Made by a program: the position numbers and the translations under genes | Shown here: positions 1-8,225 of the stretch, one piece after another | Layout: each line of letters starts with the position of its first letter | Position numbering within the stretch: the stretch's first letter is position 1 | NCBI GenBank assembly: GCA_964013895.1 | Contig: CAXGYF010000013.1 | Coordinates: 1 to 41,783 of the forward strand | Source: MedAcidi-G1 sp002713545 | Lineage (GTDB): Bacteria; Actinomycetota; Acidimicrobiia; Acidimicrobiales; MedAcidi-G1 | DNA length: 41,783 nt | Direction: 5' to 3' | The notes under the pieces: model-generated | What the model was told of the DNA's origin: nothing | Databases searched by the model: none | The model's input: the letters and a program-made list of their open reading frames with translations, nothing else

Positions 1-338
1 GCTGCTTTTGCAGCTTCCTGAGCTTTTCGCGAAGGCTTCGATTCCGCAACAGGTGCGTCCGTCACACTAGTGCCTTCAGGTAAACCTTTAAAATCATCCC
101 AAGCACCTGAAATTTTCAATAACTTCTCAACTCTCTCTGAAGGCTGTGCTCCGTTGTTGAGCCAGTGAACGGCTTTTTCATTCTCAATTTCTATAACCGA
201 TGGATCCTGCTTAGGGTCATAGAAGCCTATAACTTCAATGAACTTACCATTGCGTGCCTTACGCTTATCTGCCGCTACCACTCGATAAGTCGGCTGCTTC
301 TTCTTGCCCATTCGCATCAAACGAAGTCTTACGGTCAC
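1..338 (-). CDS. rpsP: 30S ribosomal protein S16, partial (3' end beyond left edge)
   Basis: Structural protein of the small ribosomal subunit. From a GTG at 338 the reading frame gives MTVRLRLMRMGKKKQPTYRV, which matches the S16 N-terminus (consensus MxVRIRLxRxGxKxxPxYRI), followed by the typical RNGKFIEVIGFYDP segment. About 112 residues are visible. The S16 core ends near residue 80 and is followed by an Ala/Lys/Glu-rich tail that runs off the window, so the C-terminal extension cannot be measured. A purine-rich stretch (AGAGAG) lies upstream of the GTG, and a promoter-like sequence is at 373-401. The gene is downstream of the HtrA gene on the same strand, separated by about 180 bases, so it probably has its own promoter. 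Identification is firm; the start is well supported because the conserved N-terminus begins there. Confidence 0.95.
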   Translation of the reverse strand, partial: MTVRLRLMRMGKKKQPTYRVVAADKRKARNGKFIEVIGFYDPKQDPSVIEIENEKAVHWLNNGAQPSERVEKLLKISGAWDDFKGLPEGTSVTDAPVAESKPSRKAQEAAKA

Positions 339-372
339 GTCTCTACCACTCTCTCTTTTTCTAATTCAGTTG

Positions 373-401
373 AAGATACTTTTCGTATCGTTACAGTCCA
401 A
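373..401 (-). promoter_or_regulatory. Candidate sigma70-type promoter for rpsP
   Basis: Read on the minus strand, TTGGAC (396-401) is followed after exactly 17 bases by TATCTT (373-378). These are acceptable -35 and -10 hexamers. Transcription would start around 366, giving a leader of roughly 28 bases before the rpsP GTG. The spacer and -10 also form a small inverted repeat (GATAC-GAAAA-GTATC), which may be coincidence. Prediction from sequence only. Confidence 0.45.
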
Positions 402-520
402 TAGTCTGCCTTATTCTGACAGGATTCGCTCCACTTTAAACAAACGCATAAAAAATTAAGTCTTACATTCTCGTTTCGGATATTGATTCTAAATGGTAAA
501 AACTAATATTCATGCACCAA

Positions 521-1798
521 CTACTGGTACTCGTCATCTAAAGAAGCAAGAGAAACAATGGCTTCTGCAATTTTTTCTCCCCTGATGTACTCAAGAATAA
601 CCTTGTCATCGGGAAGTCGGAGTTGAATATCGGCTCGTAGAGCTTGCATATTTAATATTGGTCGTCTGTCTACACGAACAATTAAATCCCCCACTTTCAA
701 ACCTGCTTTATGTGCGGGTGAGGATTCTTGAACTTCTAAAAGTAAAGCACCCGCTCTTCCATCGGTGGGTGTCTCACCAAGTATTCCTAAAAAAGCCGTT
801 CCTATAGGCTCCCCAGAAACTAAACGCTCCGCCACAAGCAAGACAGTGTCGCTGGGAATTGCGAAACCAACTCCAACATTTGCTGACAGAAAACCCTCTG
901 TTCTTATTGAGGTGTTCATGCCTATTACGTGTCCGTTTCTATCGGCGAGTGGACCACCAGAATTACCGGGATTTATGGGAGCATCAGTTTGAATCATTGC
1001 TACCCCTGCACACTCCGCGCTCATTGCCCCAGCGATTTCGCACCCGTATGAAGGTTCCACTCGTCCAATCGCACTTACTATCCCAGCTGTGACTGTTTGA
1101 TTCAACTCAAACGGGCTTCCGACTGCTACTGCTAATTGTCCTACACGAAGATTTTGGCTCGAAGCAAACACTGCAGGTGTCAAACTGTTATCTGTGTCAT
1201 CCAGTTCGATAACTGCAACGTCACGCCTAATATCTGATCCGATGACTTTAGCCCCCACCATTCGTCCACTGGGAAGTAAAACTTGCAGTGTGTCAGAATC
1301 ACCTAACACATGGGCATTAGTAACAACTCGACGGCGATCATCCAAAGCTATTCCAGAGCCCTGTCCTGTTTCAGAACGAACTATTACCACTGAACGGGAA
1401 ACCGTATCTGCTACAGCTACTACAGGTTCGATTTCTGAGCTTGACAAAGTAATCTCTGCGATGATCGCAGCCACTTCACTTTCAGTCAGTTCTGAAGAGT
1501 TATTTGCAAGCGCTTCCATTAATTCTTGCACTGCAAAAATTTGACCGGAGGCCAAATTCACTGATGAAAGCTCGTTGTCTTCTTCATTGACTACCCAGGC
1601 AAAAATAAACGCTCCGGTTAAAGAAACTATGAATAACCCAGCAGCAAGAAATAACAATCCGACTTTTCTCATGTTTTTTTGATCTGAGATTATTGGCGAT
1701 GGCAACAAACCTGGAAAAGTCTGTTCCTCTTGGTTTGGACTCTGCGCTTCTGATTCTTTAGTTTCTTCTCCTGCAAACGGTTCCATCTGTTCTTCCAT
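521..1798 (-). CDS. Membrane-anchored HtrA/DegP-family serine protease with PDZ domain (PepD-like)
   Basis: Envelope quality-control protease, 425 aa. An acidic Gln/Glu/Ser-rich cytoplasmic N-terminus (1-43) precedes one transmembrane helix (about 45-70). The trypsin-like domain follows with the catalytic triad visible: His163 in TNAHVL, Asp193 in RRDVAVIEL and Ser280 in GNSGGPL. A C-terminal PDZ domain occupies roughly 335-415. Two cysteines (Cys253, Cys263) lie in a loop just before the active-site serine and could form a disulfide outside the cell. It is the last gene of a regulator-kinase-protease set (43 bases after the kinase), the same composition as MprA-MprB-PepD of mycobacteria. Induction by that two-component system on envelope stress is inferred from context. 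No strong ribosome binding site precedes ATG 1798; an internal Met5 is an alternative start. Confidence 0.92.
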   Translation of the reverse strand: MEEQMEPFAGEETKESEAQSPNQEEQTFPGLLPSPIISDQKNMRKVGLLFLAAGLFIVSLTGAFIFAWVVNEEDNELSSVNLASGQIFAVQELMEALANNSSELTESEVAAIIAEITLSSSEIEPVVAVADTVSRSVVIVRSETGQGSGIALDDRRRVVTNAHVLGDSDTLQVLLPSGRMVGAKVIGSDIRRDVAVIELDDTDNSLTPAVFASSQNLRVGQLAVAVGSPFELNQTVTAGIVSAIGRVEPSYGCEIAGAMSAECAGVAMIQTDAPINPGNSGGPLADRNGHVIGMNTSIRTEGFLSANVGVGFAIPSDTVLLVAERLVSGEPIGTAFLGILGETPTDGRAGALLLEVQESSPAHKAGLKVGDLIVRVDRRPILNMQALRADIQLRLPDDKVILEYIRGEKIAEAIVSLASLDDEYQ

Positions 1799-1841
1799 AA
1801 AACAAATCTATTATCTCTCAGGTCAAAAAGAACTCAATATT

Positions 1842-3020
1842 TTATCCTTTTATCAATCTGGGTAACCAGATCGTAAAAGTGGAACCTTCACCCTTTGTTG
1901 ATCTAACAGTGCTCCTACCCCCATGGGTTTCAACAATAGTTTTTACTATTGCCAAACCGAGACCTGAACGACCAGCTTCTCGTGCGGAAACCTCGTCGCC
2001 TTTCCAAAATCGATCAAAGACTTTTTCAGAATCTTCAGGATCTAACCCGGGTCCCTCGTCGCTAACTGAGATCCAAACCATTTCTGCATCATTCCCAGCT
2101 TTTACATAAATATGTTTACCCTTTTCAGAGACACGAATGGAGTTACTTAGAATATTCGCAAAAGCACGCCTCAAAGCTGAAGGGTCACCTACAACTTCCA
2201 AATCAGAGTCGCACTCGACACCAAGCAAAACCTCTGACGATTTCGCTTCCGCTTGGAAATCCTCAACTGTGTTGATTACTAGTTCAGTCAAGTCGAGATT
2301 GACACGTTGCAAATCAGGACGTTCATGATGGGCATAAAGCAACAGGTCGTCTACGAGCTTTCCCATTCGGTCTGATGCCCTACCTGCTACTTCGCTAGCT
2401 GCAACAAAATCCTCAATTGTCGAATCTGGGTCTGCGCTTACAACCTCTAAATTCGCTCTCATAACAGCTAGAGGGTTTCGTAACTCATGTGCCGCTTCTT
2501 CAAGAAACTCGCGTTGATTCCGGAAAGCCTTATCTAATCTTGTAAGCATTTCATCAAAAGTGTCTGCTAAGTCACGAAGTTCATCCGACGGCCCTCTTAA
2601 ATCAATTCTTTTCGACAGGTCAGTAGCAGATATTTCGCGTGCTGCAAAAGAAATATGTTTTATAGGTTTCAACACAATTCCTGCTACATACCAACCAACG
2701 ATAAGGCTTATCAATAGAAGCCCAGCGAGCGCTAAAAATATGTAGTCTCTTAGTTCCTCAACCGCATTTCGGTTGACATTTTCTTCAAACAGAATTAGTT
2801 CATCTATCTCTTCAAATGAACTAGATCTATCTTTATTTGCGTCGACTTGTTCTACCCCTAAATATTGCTGTGAAATCTTTTCGTCCGAGAGAGACTCTGA
2901 AAATGAAAGATAAATGACACCTAAAATTATTGCGGCTAAACCGAATAGGAGCACTGAGTAAAGCAAAGCTATTCGAGTCCTTATACTGCCGAGTCTTTGA
3001 GTTTTTTTGCTTGAATTCAA
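1842..3020 (-). CDS. Sensor histidine kinase (HAMP-HisKA-HATPase)
   Basis: Inner-membrane sensor kinase, 392 aa, reading from a TTG at 3020. TM1 is about residues 17-40 and TM2 about 93-117, leaving an external sensor segment of only about 50 acidic residues. A HAMP linker (about 118-165) leads to the HisKA domain, whose phospho-acceptor is His178 in EEAAHELRNPLA. The ATP-binding domain shows the N box (ANILSNSIR), G1 (DEGPGLDPED), F box (FDRFWKG) and G2 (GRSGLGLAIVK). It begins 9 bases after the response-regulator gene and is followed by the HtrA gene, so the three are likely co-transcribed. By analogy with MprB it may sense envelope damage, but the sensor segment is too short and divergent to assign a ligand. 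Confidence 0.93.
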   Translation of the reverse strand: MNSSKKTQRLGSIRTRIALLYSVLLFGLAAIILGVIYLSFSESLSDEKISQQYLGVEQVDANKDRSSSFEEIDELILFEENVNRNAVEELRDYIFLALAGLLLISLIVGWYVAGIVLKPIKHISFAAREISATDLSKRIDLRGPSDELRDLADTFDEMLTRLDKAFRNQREFLEEAAHELRNPLAVMRANLEVVSADPDSTIEDFVAASEVAGRASDRMGKLVDDLLLYAHHERPDLQRVNLDLTELVINTVEDFQAEAKSSEVLLGVECDSDLEVVGDPSALRRAFANILSNSIRVSEKGKHIYVKAGNDAEMVWISVSDEGPGLDPEDSEKVFDRFWKGDEVSAREAGRSGLGLAIVKTIVETHGGRSTVRSTKGEGSTFTIWLPRLIKG

Positions 3021-3029
3021 TACTTGGCC

Positions 3030-3734
3030 TTACTTGTCAAAAGTTTCTTGGAGTGGATCTTCTAATAGTCGGTATCCGCTACCAACGACTGTTTCTATCA
3101 AGTCAGTCTCATCCCCTATTGATATTTTACGTCTTAAAGTTCCGACAGTTACCCGAACTGTGTTAGTGACTGGATCAGCATGCTCATCCCAGACATGGTC
3201 TAGGAGCTCTGATTGAGGAATTACTTGGCCAGGTTTGGACATAAAGTATCGCAATAATGTGAATTCTTTTGAAGTTAGTTCAAGGAGTCTTTCGCCTCTT
3301 TTAGCCACGTGTCTGGAGGTGTCGACCATAAGAGGACCTAGCTCTATAAGAGACCCTGTCTGTCCAGAATCGCGGCGCAGTAACGAGCGGACTCTTGCGG
3401 CTAATTCATCGAATGAAAAGGGCTTCACTAAATAGTCATCGGCACCTACGTCTAGACCTCGGATCCTGTCATCAATAGTGTCTCTGGCAGTAAGCATTAG
3501 AACTCGAGGCGTAATCCCTTGAAATGAAGAACTCCTTAGTGCGTCACATACCTCTAGACCATCTAAATCAGGCATGTTCAGATCTAAACAAACCAAATCA
3601 TATGGGTTCCAAGATGCTTTAGCTAAAGCTTCTTCGCCGCTTGTGGCAGTATCTACTGCGTAACCTTCTCGCTTAAGTCCACGCTCTAAAGCTGTTACTA
3701 GGTCAGGTTCATCATCAACTACTAAAATTCGCAC
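3030..3734 (-). CDS. OmpR/PhoB-family response regulator (MprA-like)
   Basis: DNA-binding response regulator, 234 aa. The receiver domain (about 1-115) has the acidic pocket VVDDEPD, the phospho-acceptor Asp51 in CLDLNMPDLDG, and the conserved lysine in DYLVKPFSFDEL. The winged-helix effector domain (about 128-228) ends with the expected VRVTVGTLRRKI and VVGSGYRL motifs. The start is GTG at 3734, where the family N-terminus MRILVVDDEP begins. It is the first gene of the RR-kinase-HtrA set and starts 51 bases after the smc stop, so it may be read from its own promoter or through from smc. The regulon is unknown; the adjacent protease is the obvious candidate target. Confidence 0.94.
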   Translation of the reverse strand: MRILVVDDEPDLVTALERGLKREGYAVDTATSGEEALAKASWNPYDLVCLDLNMPDLDGLEVCDALRSSSFQGITPRVLMLTARDTIDDRIRGLDVGADDYLVKPFSFDELAARVRSLLRRDSGQTGSLIELGPLMVDTSRHVAKRGERLLELTSKEFTLLRYFMSKPGQVIPQSELLDHVWDEHADPVTNTVRVTVGTLRRKISIGDETDLIETVVGSGYRLLEDPLQETFDK

Positions 3735-3785
3735 ACTTTGACGCTACCTTGACTAGCAGGTGTGGGGTAATCGGAATGGCTATTT

Positions 3786-6700
3786 CTAGCTAGCTAGCAT
3801 GCCAAGGCGTTCTGCTGAACGCGTTGCCCCCACTCTTTCGCTGACAACTTTTGAAGAACCACCTGAGGCCATAGATACTCCATAAAGACAATCCGCTGAC
3901 TCCATTGTTCTTTTCTGATGTGAAACTATTAGAAGCTGGGACTCATCGCGGAATTGGTCAACCAATCCAAGGAAGCGGAAAAGATTTGCGTCATCTAGTG
4001 CAGCTTCGACTTCGTCCATTACATAAAACGGAGAAGGTCGGCTTCGGAAAACTGCAAAAAGAAAAGCAAGAGCTGTCAAAGATCTTTCACCACCGGAAAG
4101 TAAGGAAAGTTTTTTCACATTTTTTCCGGAAGGTCGAGCTTCAATATCTATTCCTGTGTCTAAAAGATTTTCCGGATCAGTTAACGTCAGTTTTCCATGT
4201 CCACCTGGGAACAGGACTTCAAATAAATCGTTAAAATTAGTTGCCACTTCCGCAAATGCCGAAGCGAAAACTTCTTTGATTTCAATATCAATAGAACGAA
4301 TTACTTTTCGGAGTTCTTTTCTTGTCGAGCGGACGTCTTCAAGTTGTTCTTCGAGAAACTCATAACGTTCTCTTAGATCATCAAATTCGTGCAACGCTAA
4401 GGGATTTATAGGCCCTATTAGCTTGAGTTCTCTTTCAAGTTCAGCTATTCGTTCAGAAACAGTCGAACCGTCGGGTAGTTCCGGATCAGACAGCTCGCCA
4501 ATTGAATTGGGCTCTCTGTCGAATTCAGACCTCATAGTCTCAGTCAGATTCTCTAACTTTAATCGAGTCTCAGCTCTTTCTATTTCTAAACGAGACTGCT
4601 TTTCCCGTAAAGTTCGTACTTCGTCTTCCTTTTTTCTGCGTGACGACCGAAGCTCATCTAACTGTGAAGTTATCTCCCGAACACGATCAGATTGGTCACG
4701 GCGATGAATTCTCAAATCTGTTAAACGCTTTTCTATTATTTCAGTTCTACTATCGAGCGAGTCAATCAAAAAGGATGTAGCTCTTTCTTTCTTTTCAATT
4801 ATTTCACTTCGCCCAGCCACTTCTTTTCGTTCACCAGAGAGTTTTTCCAAACGTATATCTAGTTCGCTCACCCGGGCTTTTACAACAGCTAACCTTCCTT
4901 GAATATCTGCGGATCTAACCTCACATTCTGTTCGTCTAGCTGCGGTTTCAGCAGATCTGCTTTCTAGTCGACTTCTTTCATCTGTCATTCTTTGGGCTGC
5001 TTGAACCGAGGTTTTTTCTGCTTCTTCTAATTCTTCTAACCGGATTTGCAATTCAGCAATTTGCCGCGTTTCATTTTTAATTCGTTGATCGTTTTCATTG
5101 ATGCGGTCCTGTATTGTTTGGTTTTCTAAGTCATTGGCTTTTTGCTCAACCTTGATTTTCTGTAATGATTCAGATAACGAAGACTCATTACGCTTGCACT
5201 CTTCAAACTTTTTTTGCGTTTCATCTAAGTGGTCTTCCATCTCTTGAGTTCGTGTTTCATTCCCAGAAAAAATGGTTTGCTTTTCTTCTACTTTGGTCTC
5301 TTCCAATAAGAGGCGACTAGTTGCATCTTCCAAAATATTCTTTATATTCCCCTGGTCTTTTTGACCAACTCTCCATCCGAGAAAACCAAACTTGTCACCG
5401 GTCTTATTTACTACGGTGATTTCTGGATTGCGAACAACAGTTTCAACTATTTCATCAAGGCCACCTTCATGAACTACCACATTGGCAAGAAGTTGGTCCA
5501 GAAACAGATCCAGCGTTTCATCTGTTGCACTGACATGACTGCGAAGCTGGTTACCAACATTTTTAACTTTCAATTTTTCAAATCGCGTATCGATAACCAC
5601 TACAGACGCTGAACTTGATTCTACGTCAATTTTGCTTAACGCTTCTATTGCATTTTCTTTGGTATCAAAAATAATCGTGGAAAGAAAATCTTCAACCGTA
5701 GATTCAAAAGCTTTTTCATACCCAGGCTCTATCTCAATCAGATCTGACAAAAACCCTAAACTCCCCTTGCTCGCCAAAGTCTGTTGGTCTGCTGGTGTCT
5801 GACCGATGCTTTTAATTGCTTGGGTCAAAGCCTCTATCTCTATTCGCGTGCTACGCAAGTTTGCTTTTGCTTCGGCTAAATCTTCCCATGATTTATTGCG
5901 GATATTTATTTGTCTCTTTAAAGCTTCTTTATCACGAGTAATACTTTCGGTTAAAGCCTCATTTTCTTGTCTCAGCGAACTCAGATCTAAAGTTAATGAA
6001 CTTAATTTTTCGTTAAGTTCTGTTTCAGGATTTTTAACTTCGTTTAACTTTTTTTGGAATTGATTTTTTTCAGATTCTTTTTGATTTACGGAAGCTCTGA
6101 GGACGCCTAATTCACCTCGTATCTCTGAAGCTCGACCTCCTATCATTGGAACTCCATCAGCCCAATCAGTTTTGAAAGTCGACCAATCGTCTACTAATTC
6201 TTGCTCTAACTGTTTTAGAGCTTCAACCTCGGGGGAAAGCGATTCCTTTTCTTCAATTAAGCTTTCTTCTTCTTTTTTTGCTTTAATCAGCTCTACCTCT
6301 AGACCAGCTATTACCTCTGAAGAGACAAGAGTGTCACGATCGCGTTCTATTCCCTTTTGGCGTTCTAATAAGACTGCTTTCAACCCACGAGCTCGTTCCC
6401 GTAGAGCCTCAAAACGAACTAGTTGGTCACCTAAATCGTCCTCACCTCTTGAAGCTAATTCACTTTCAGCTGTTGAAATTTTACTTTCGAAGCTCTTTAG
6501 TTCGTTTACGGTGAGGGTTTCTTGTTTAGTGAAATCCGAACGTCTCTCTGACTCGCTTGAAGCTAAACTTTTCAGTTCTTTGAATTCTTTATTTAGTCGA
6601 AACAAGCGAAGAGACTTTAATTCTTCTAGGAAGTCCCCATGTTTTCTTGCTGCATCTGCTTGTCTCTCTAATGGTTTCAACTGTCTTTTCACTTCACGCT

Positions 6701-7283
6701 GCATATCGCCAAGTCGATCGAGGTTTGCCCCTGTTGAGTCAAGTCGTCTTTCTGCCTTCTCTTTTCTCTTCCGGAATTTCAAGATTCCTGCTGCATCTTC
6801 GATAATGGAACGACGATCTTCTTCCCTAGCATTTAGAACGGCATCTATTTGACCCTGTGAGATAATTACGTGTTGTTGTCTTCCTACGCCAACGTCTGAA
6901 AGTAACTCCTGGATGTCAAGCAATCTGCATGGTGAACCGTTAAGTGAATAGTCACTTTCTCCACTTCTAAAAAGAGTTCTGGTGATGGTAATTTCTGGAA
7001 AATCTAAAGCAAGGCTGCTATCAGAATTGTCGATTGTAAGAGACACTTCTGCTCGCCCAAGAGCACTTCTGTCAGTCGTGCCAGCAAAAATCACGTCATC
7101 CATTCGTTGTGATCTAACTGCACTCGGAGCTTGTGCACCTAATACCCACGCAACCGCATCAACTACATTAGATTTACCGCTTCCATTTGGTCCGACAACA
7201 GCAGTGACACCAGGCTCAAGGTCAAGTGTCGCCGGATCAGCGAAGGACTTAAAGCCTTTTATAGTTAGACGTTTCAAGAACAC
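3786..7283 (-). CDS. smc: Chromosome segregation protein SMC
   Basis: SMC ATPase of bacterial condensin, 1165 aa, a normal length. The N-terminal head begins MFLKRLTIKGFKSFA and carries Walker A GPNGSGKS (31-38). Long coiled coils flank a hinge at about residues 505-640 (GSLGFLSDLIEIEPGYEKAF onward). The C-terminal head has the ABC signature LSLLSGGERSL (around 1063) and Walker B with the catalytic Glu in YVMDEVEAALDD (around 1085). The start is GTG 7283 because the family N-terminus begins there; its ribosome binding site is weak. It lies downstream of rnc and the Fpg-family gene as in mycobacteria, but ftsY, which usually follows, is absent; the two-component/HtrA genes are there instead. 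The kleisin partners ScpA/ScpB are not in the window. Confidence 0.97.
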   Translation of the reverse strand: MFLKRLTIKGFKSFADPATLDLEPGVTAVVGPNGSGKSNVVDAVAWVLGAQAPSAVRSQRMDDVIFAGTTDRSALGRAEVSLTIDNSDSSLALDFPEITITRTLFRSGESDYSLNGSPCRLLDIQELLSDVGVGRQQHVIISQGQIDAVLNAREEDRRSIIEDAAGILKFRKRKEKAERRLDSTGANLDRLGDMQREVKRQLKPLERQADAARKHGDFLEELKSLRLFRLNKEFKELKSLASSESERRSDFTKQETLTVNELKSFESKISTAESELASRGEDDLGDQLVRFEALRERARGLKAVLLERQKGIERDRDTLVSSEVIAGLEVELIKAKKEEESLIEEKESLSPEVEALKQLEQELVDDWSTFKTDWADGVPMIGGRASEIRGELGVLRASVNQKESEKNQFQKKLNEVKNPETELNEKLSSLTLDLSSLRQENEALTESITRDKEALKRQINIRNKSWEDLAEAKANLRSTRIEIEALTQAIKSIGQTPADQQTLASKGSLGFLSDLIEIEPGYEKAFESTVEDFLSTIIFDTKENAIEALSKIDVESSSASVVVIDTRFEKLKVKNVGNQLRSHVSATDETLDLFLDQLLANVVVHEGGLDEIVETVVRNPEITVVNKTGDKFGFLGWRVGQKDQGNIKNILEDATSRLLLEETKVEEKQTIFSGNETRTQEMEDHLDETQKKFEECKRNESSLSESLQKIKVEQKANDLENQTIQDRINENDQRIKNETRQIAELQIRLEELEEAEKTSVQAAQRMTDERSRLESRSAETAARRTECEVRSADIQGRLAVVKARVSELDIRLEKLSGERKEVAGRSEIIEKKERATSFLIDSLDSRTEIIEKRLTDLRIHRRDQSDRVREITSQLDELRSSRRKKEDEVRTLREKQSRLEIERAETRLKLENLTETMRSEFDREPNSIGELSDPELPDGSTVSERIAELERELKLIGPINPLALHEFDDLRERYEFLEEQLEDVRSTRKELRKVIRSIDIEIKEVFASAFAEVATNFNDLFEVLFPGGHGKLTLTDPENLLDTGIDIEARPSGKNVKKLSLLSGGERSLTALAFLFAVFRSRPSPFYVMDEVEAALDDANLFRFLGLVDQFRDESQLLIVSHQKRTMESADCLYGVSMASGGSSKVVSERVGATRSAERLGMLAS

Positions 7284-7358
7284 TTACGCGACCATAGTCA
7301 GTAAGCAAAGGGTCTTGGTTTCATTCAGAAAAAATTTTAATTTTTGGACCTTTGAACC

Positions 7359-8225
7359 TCAGACTTGAGTTTCACAGAAAAATGTCCAACGTCCCTTATG
7401 TTTGACTTTTTGAACTGGTTTCTTGCTTGTAGGACTGAATAAACCTTCTCTTCCATAAACTGCCAAATGTTCAGCGAATCCACCAGATTCTCCAAAGACA
7501 TCAATAAATTGTCTTTCTTCGATAGAAGTGCCACGGTATTTGACCGCTTCTACGATTACCTCAACAACTGAACGATAAAGACGCCTGACTTCTTGTATAG
7601 AAAGAGAATCACTTTGTCGATCATGCCTTAGTCCTGCGTGGAAAAGAATTTCATCGCTGTATATGTCACCTACACCCACAACTACTGAGTCGTCGCATAG
7701 CAGAGTCTTCAAATCAATCGATTCTTCCTCCCTAAGCACGCGTTTTGCGAATTCAGTCCATGGTTCCGGCTCAAGAGCTGGGTCCATTCCCATAAGTTTA
7801 AACTCTGGAAATTTCTCTTCGATGAAATCTGGATCGGCTAAGTCTTCTAAAGAAAATACGCTGACTCTTGAGTTTTCTTCAGGATCTATGAGTCTTAGTT
7901 GGCCACCTACCGTGAAGGTAATTTTTAAAACGGTGTCTTTATCGGTAGTGTCTTTCGTCGCGTGCCTTCTTAGTGAAGCTCCTACTCCAAGCTTTATAAA
8001 TAAAAGTTTTTTCTTGTCTAGTTCTGTCATTAAGTAGAGGCCTTTTCGCTCTACCAAGCCCAGTTTTGTGCCAACGAGTTCTGAACTAAATGTCTTTTTA
8101 TTTTTAGAACCTTCTATTACGGCAACTGAGGAAACATCAACTGATTTAATTTTTTTTCCTCCTATTTCACGATCAAGGTCGCGTCTGATCGTTTCTATCT
8201 CAGGGAGTTCTAGAGCAAGATTCAT
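7359..8225 (-). CDS. Fpg/MutM/Nei-family protein lacking canonical catalytic residues and zinc finger
   Basis: Formamidopyrimidine-DNA glycosylase fold, 288 aa, located between rnc and smc where actinobacteria keep fpg; its ATG overlaps the rnc stop (ATGA). Family hallmarks are present: ELPEIETIRRDL at the N-terminus, an H2TH segment VVVGVGDIYSDEILFHAGLR (182-201), VYGREG (257-262) and a C-terminal GRWTFFC. However, canonical enzymes begin M-P-E-L-P-E, with Pro2 as the catalytic nucleophile and Glu3 as acid. Here the start is MNLALELPE, so the proline is replaced by Leu5 and preceded by extra residues. The catalytic lysine position (RRxKYL) reads RKGLYL, the HLGMSGSLR motif reads KLGVGASLR, GIGNIY reads GVGDIY, DPRRFG is lost, and three of four zinc-finger cysteines are missing. 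Arg279 of the finger hairpin is kept. It probably binds DNA, but canonical glycosylase/lyase chemistry is doubtful. Confidence 0.85.
   Translation of the reverse strand: MNLALELPEIETIRRDLDREIGGKKIKSVDVSSVAVIEGSKNKKTFSSELVGTKLGLVERKGLYLMTELDKKKLLFIKLGVGASLRRHATKDTTDKDTVLKITFTVGGQLRLIDPEENSRVSVFSLEDLADPDFIEEKFPEFKLMGMDPALEPEPWTEFAKRVLREEESIDLKTLLCDDSVVVGVGDIYSDEILFHAGLRHDRQSDSLSIQEVRRLYRSVVEVIVEAVKYRGTSIEERQFIDVFGESGGFAEHLAVYGREGLFSPTSKKPVQKVKHKGRWTFFCETQV

Noticed and set aside
524..560. Possible terminator after the HtrA gene
   Set aside because: Only a 4-bp stem (ACCA/TGGT) with no U-run was seen.
6172..6852. Long open frame (226 codons) on the plus strand
   Set aside because: It is antisense to the smc coiled coil, Ser/Arg-rich as expected from the reverse of Glu/Leu-rich codons, and has no homology or ribosome binding site.
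7337..7534. 65-codon minus-strand frame overlapping the Fpg-family gene
   Set aside because: Out-of-frame shadow of the gene's 3' end without start signal or homology.
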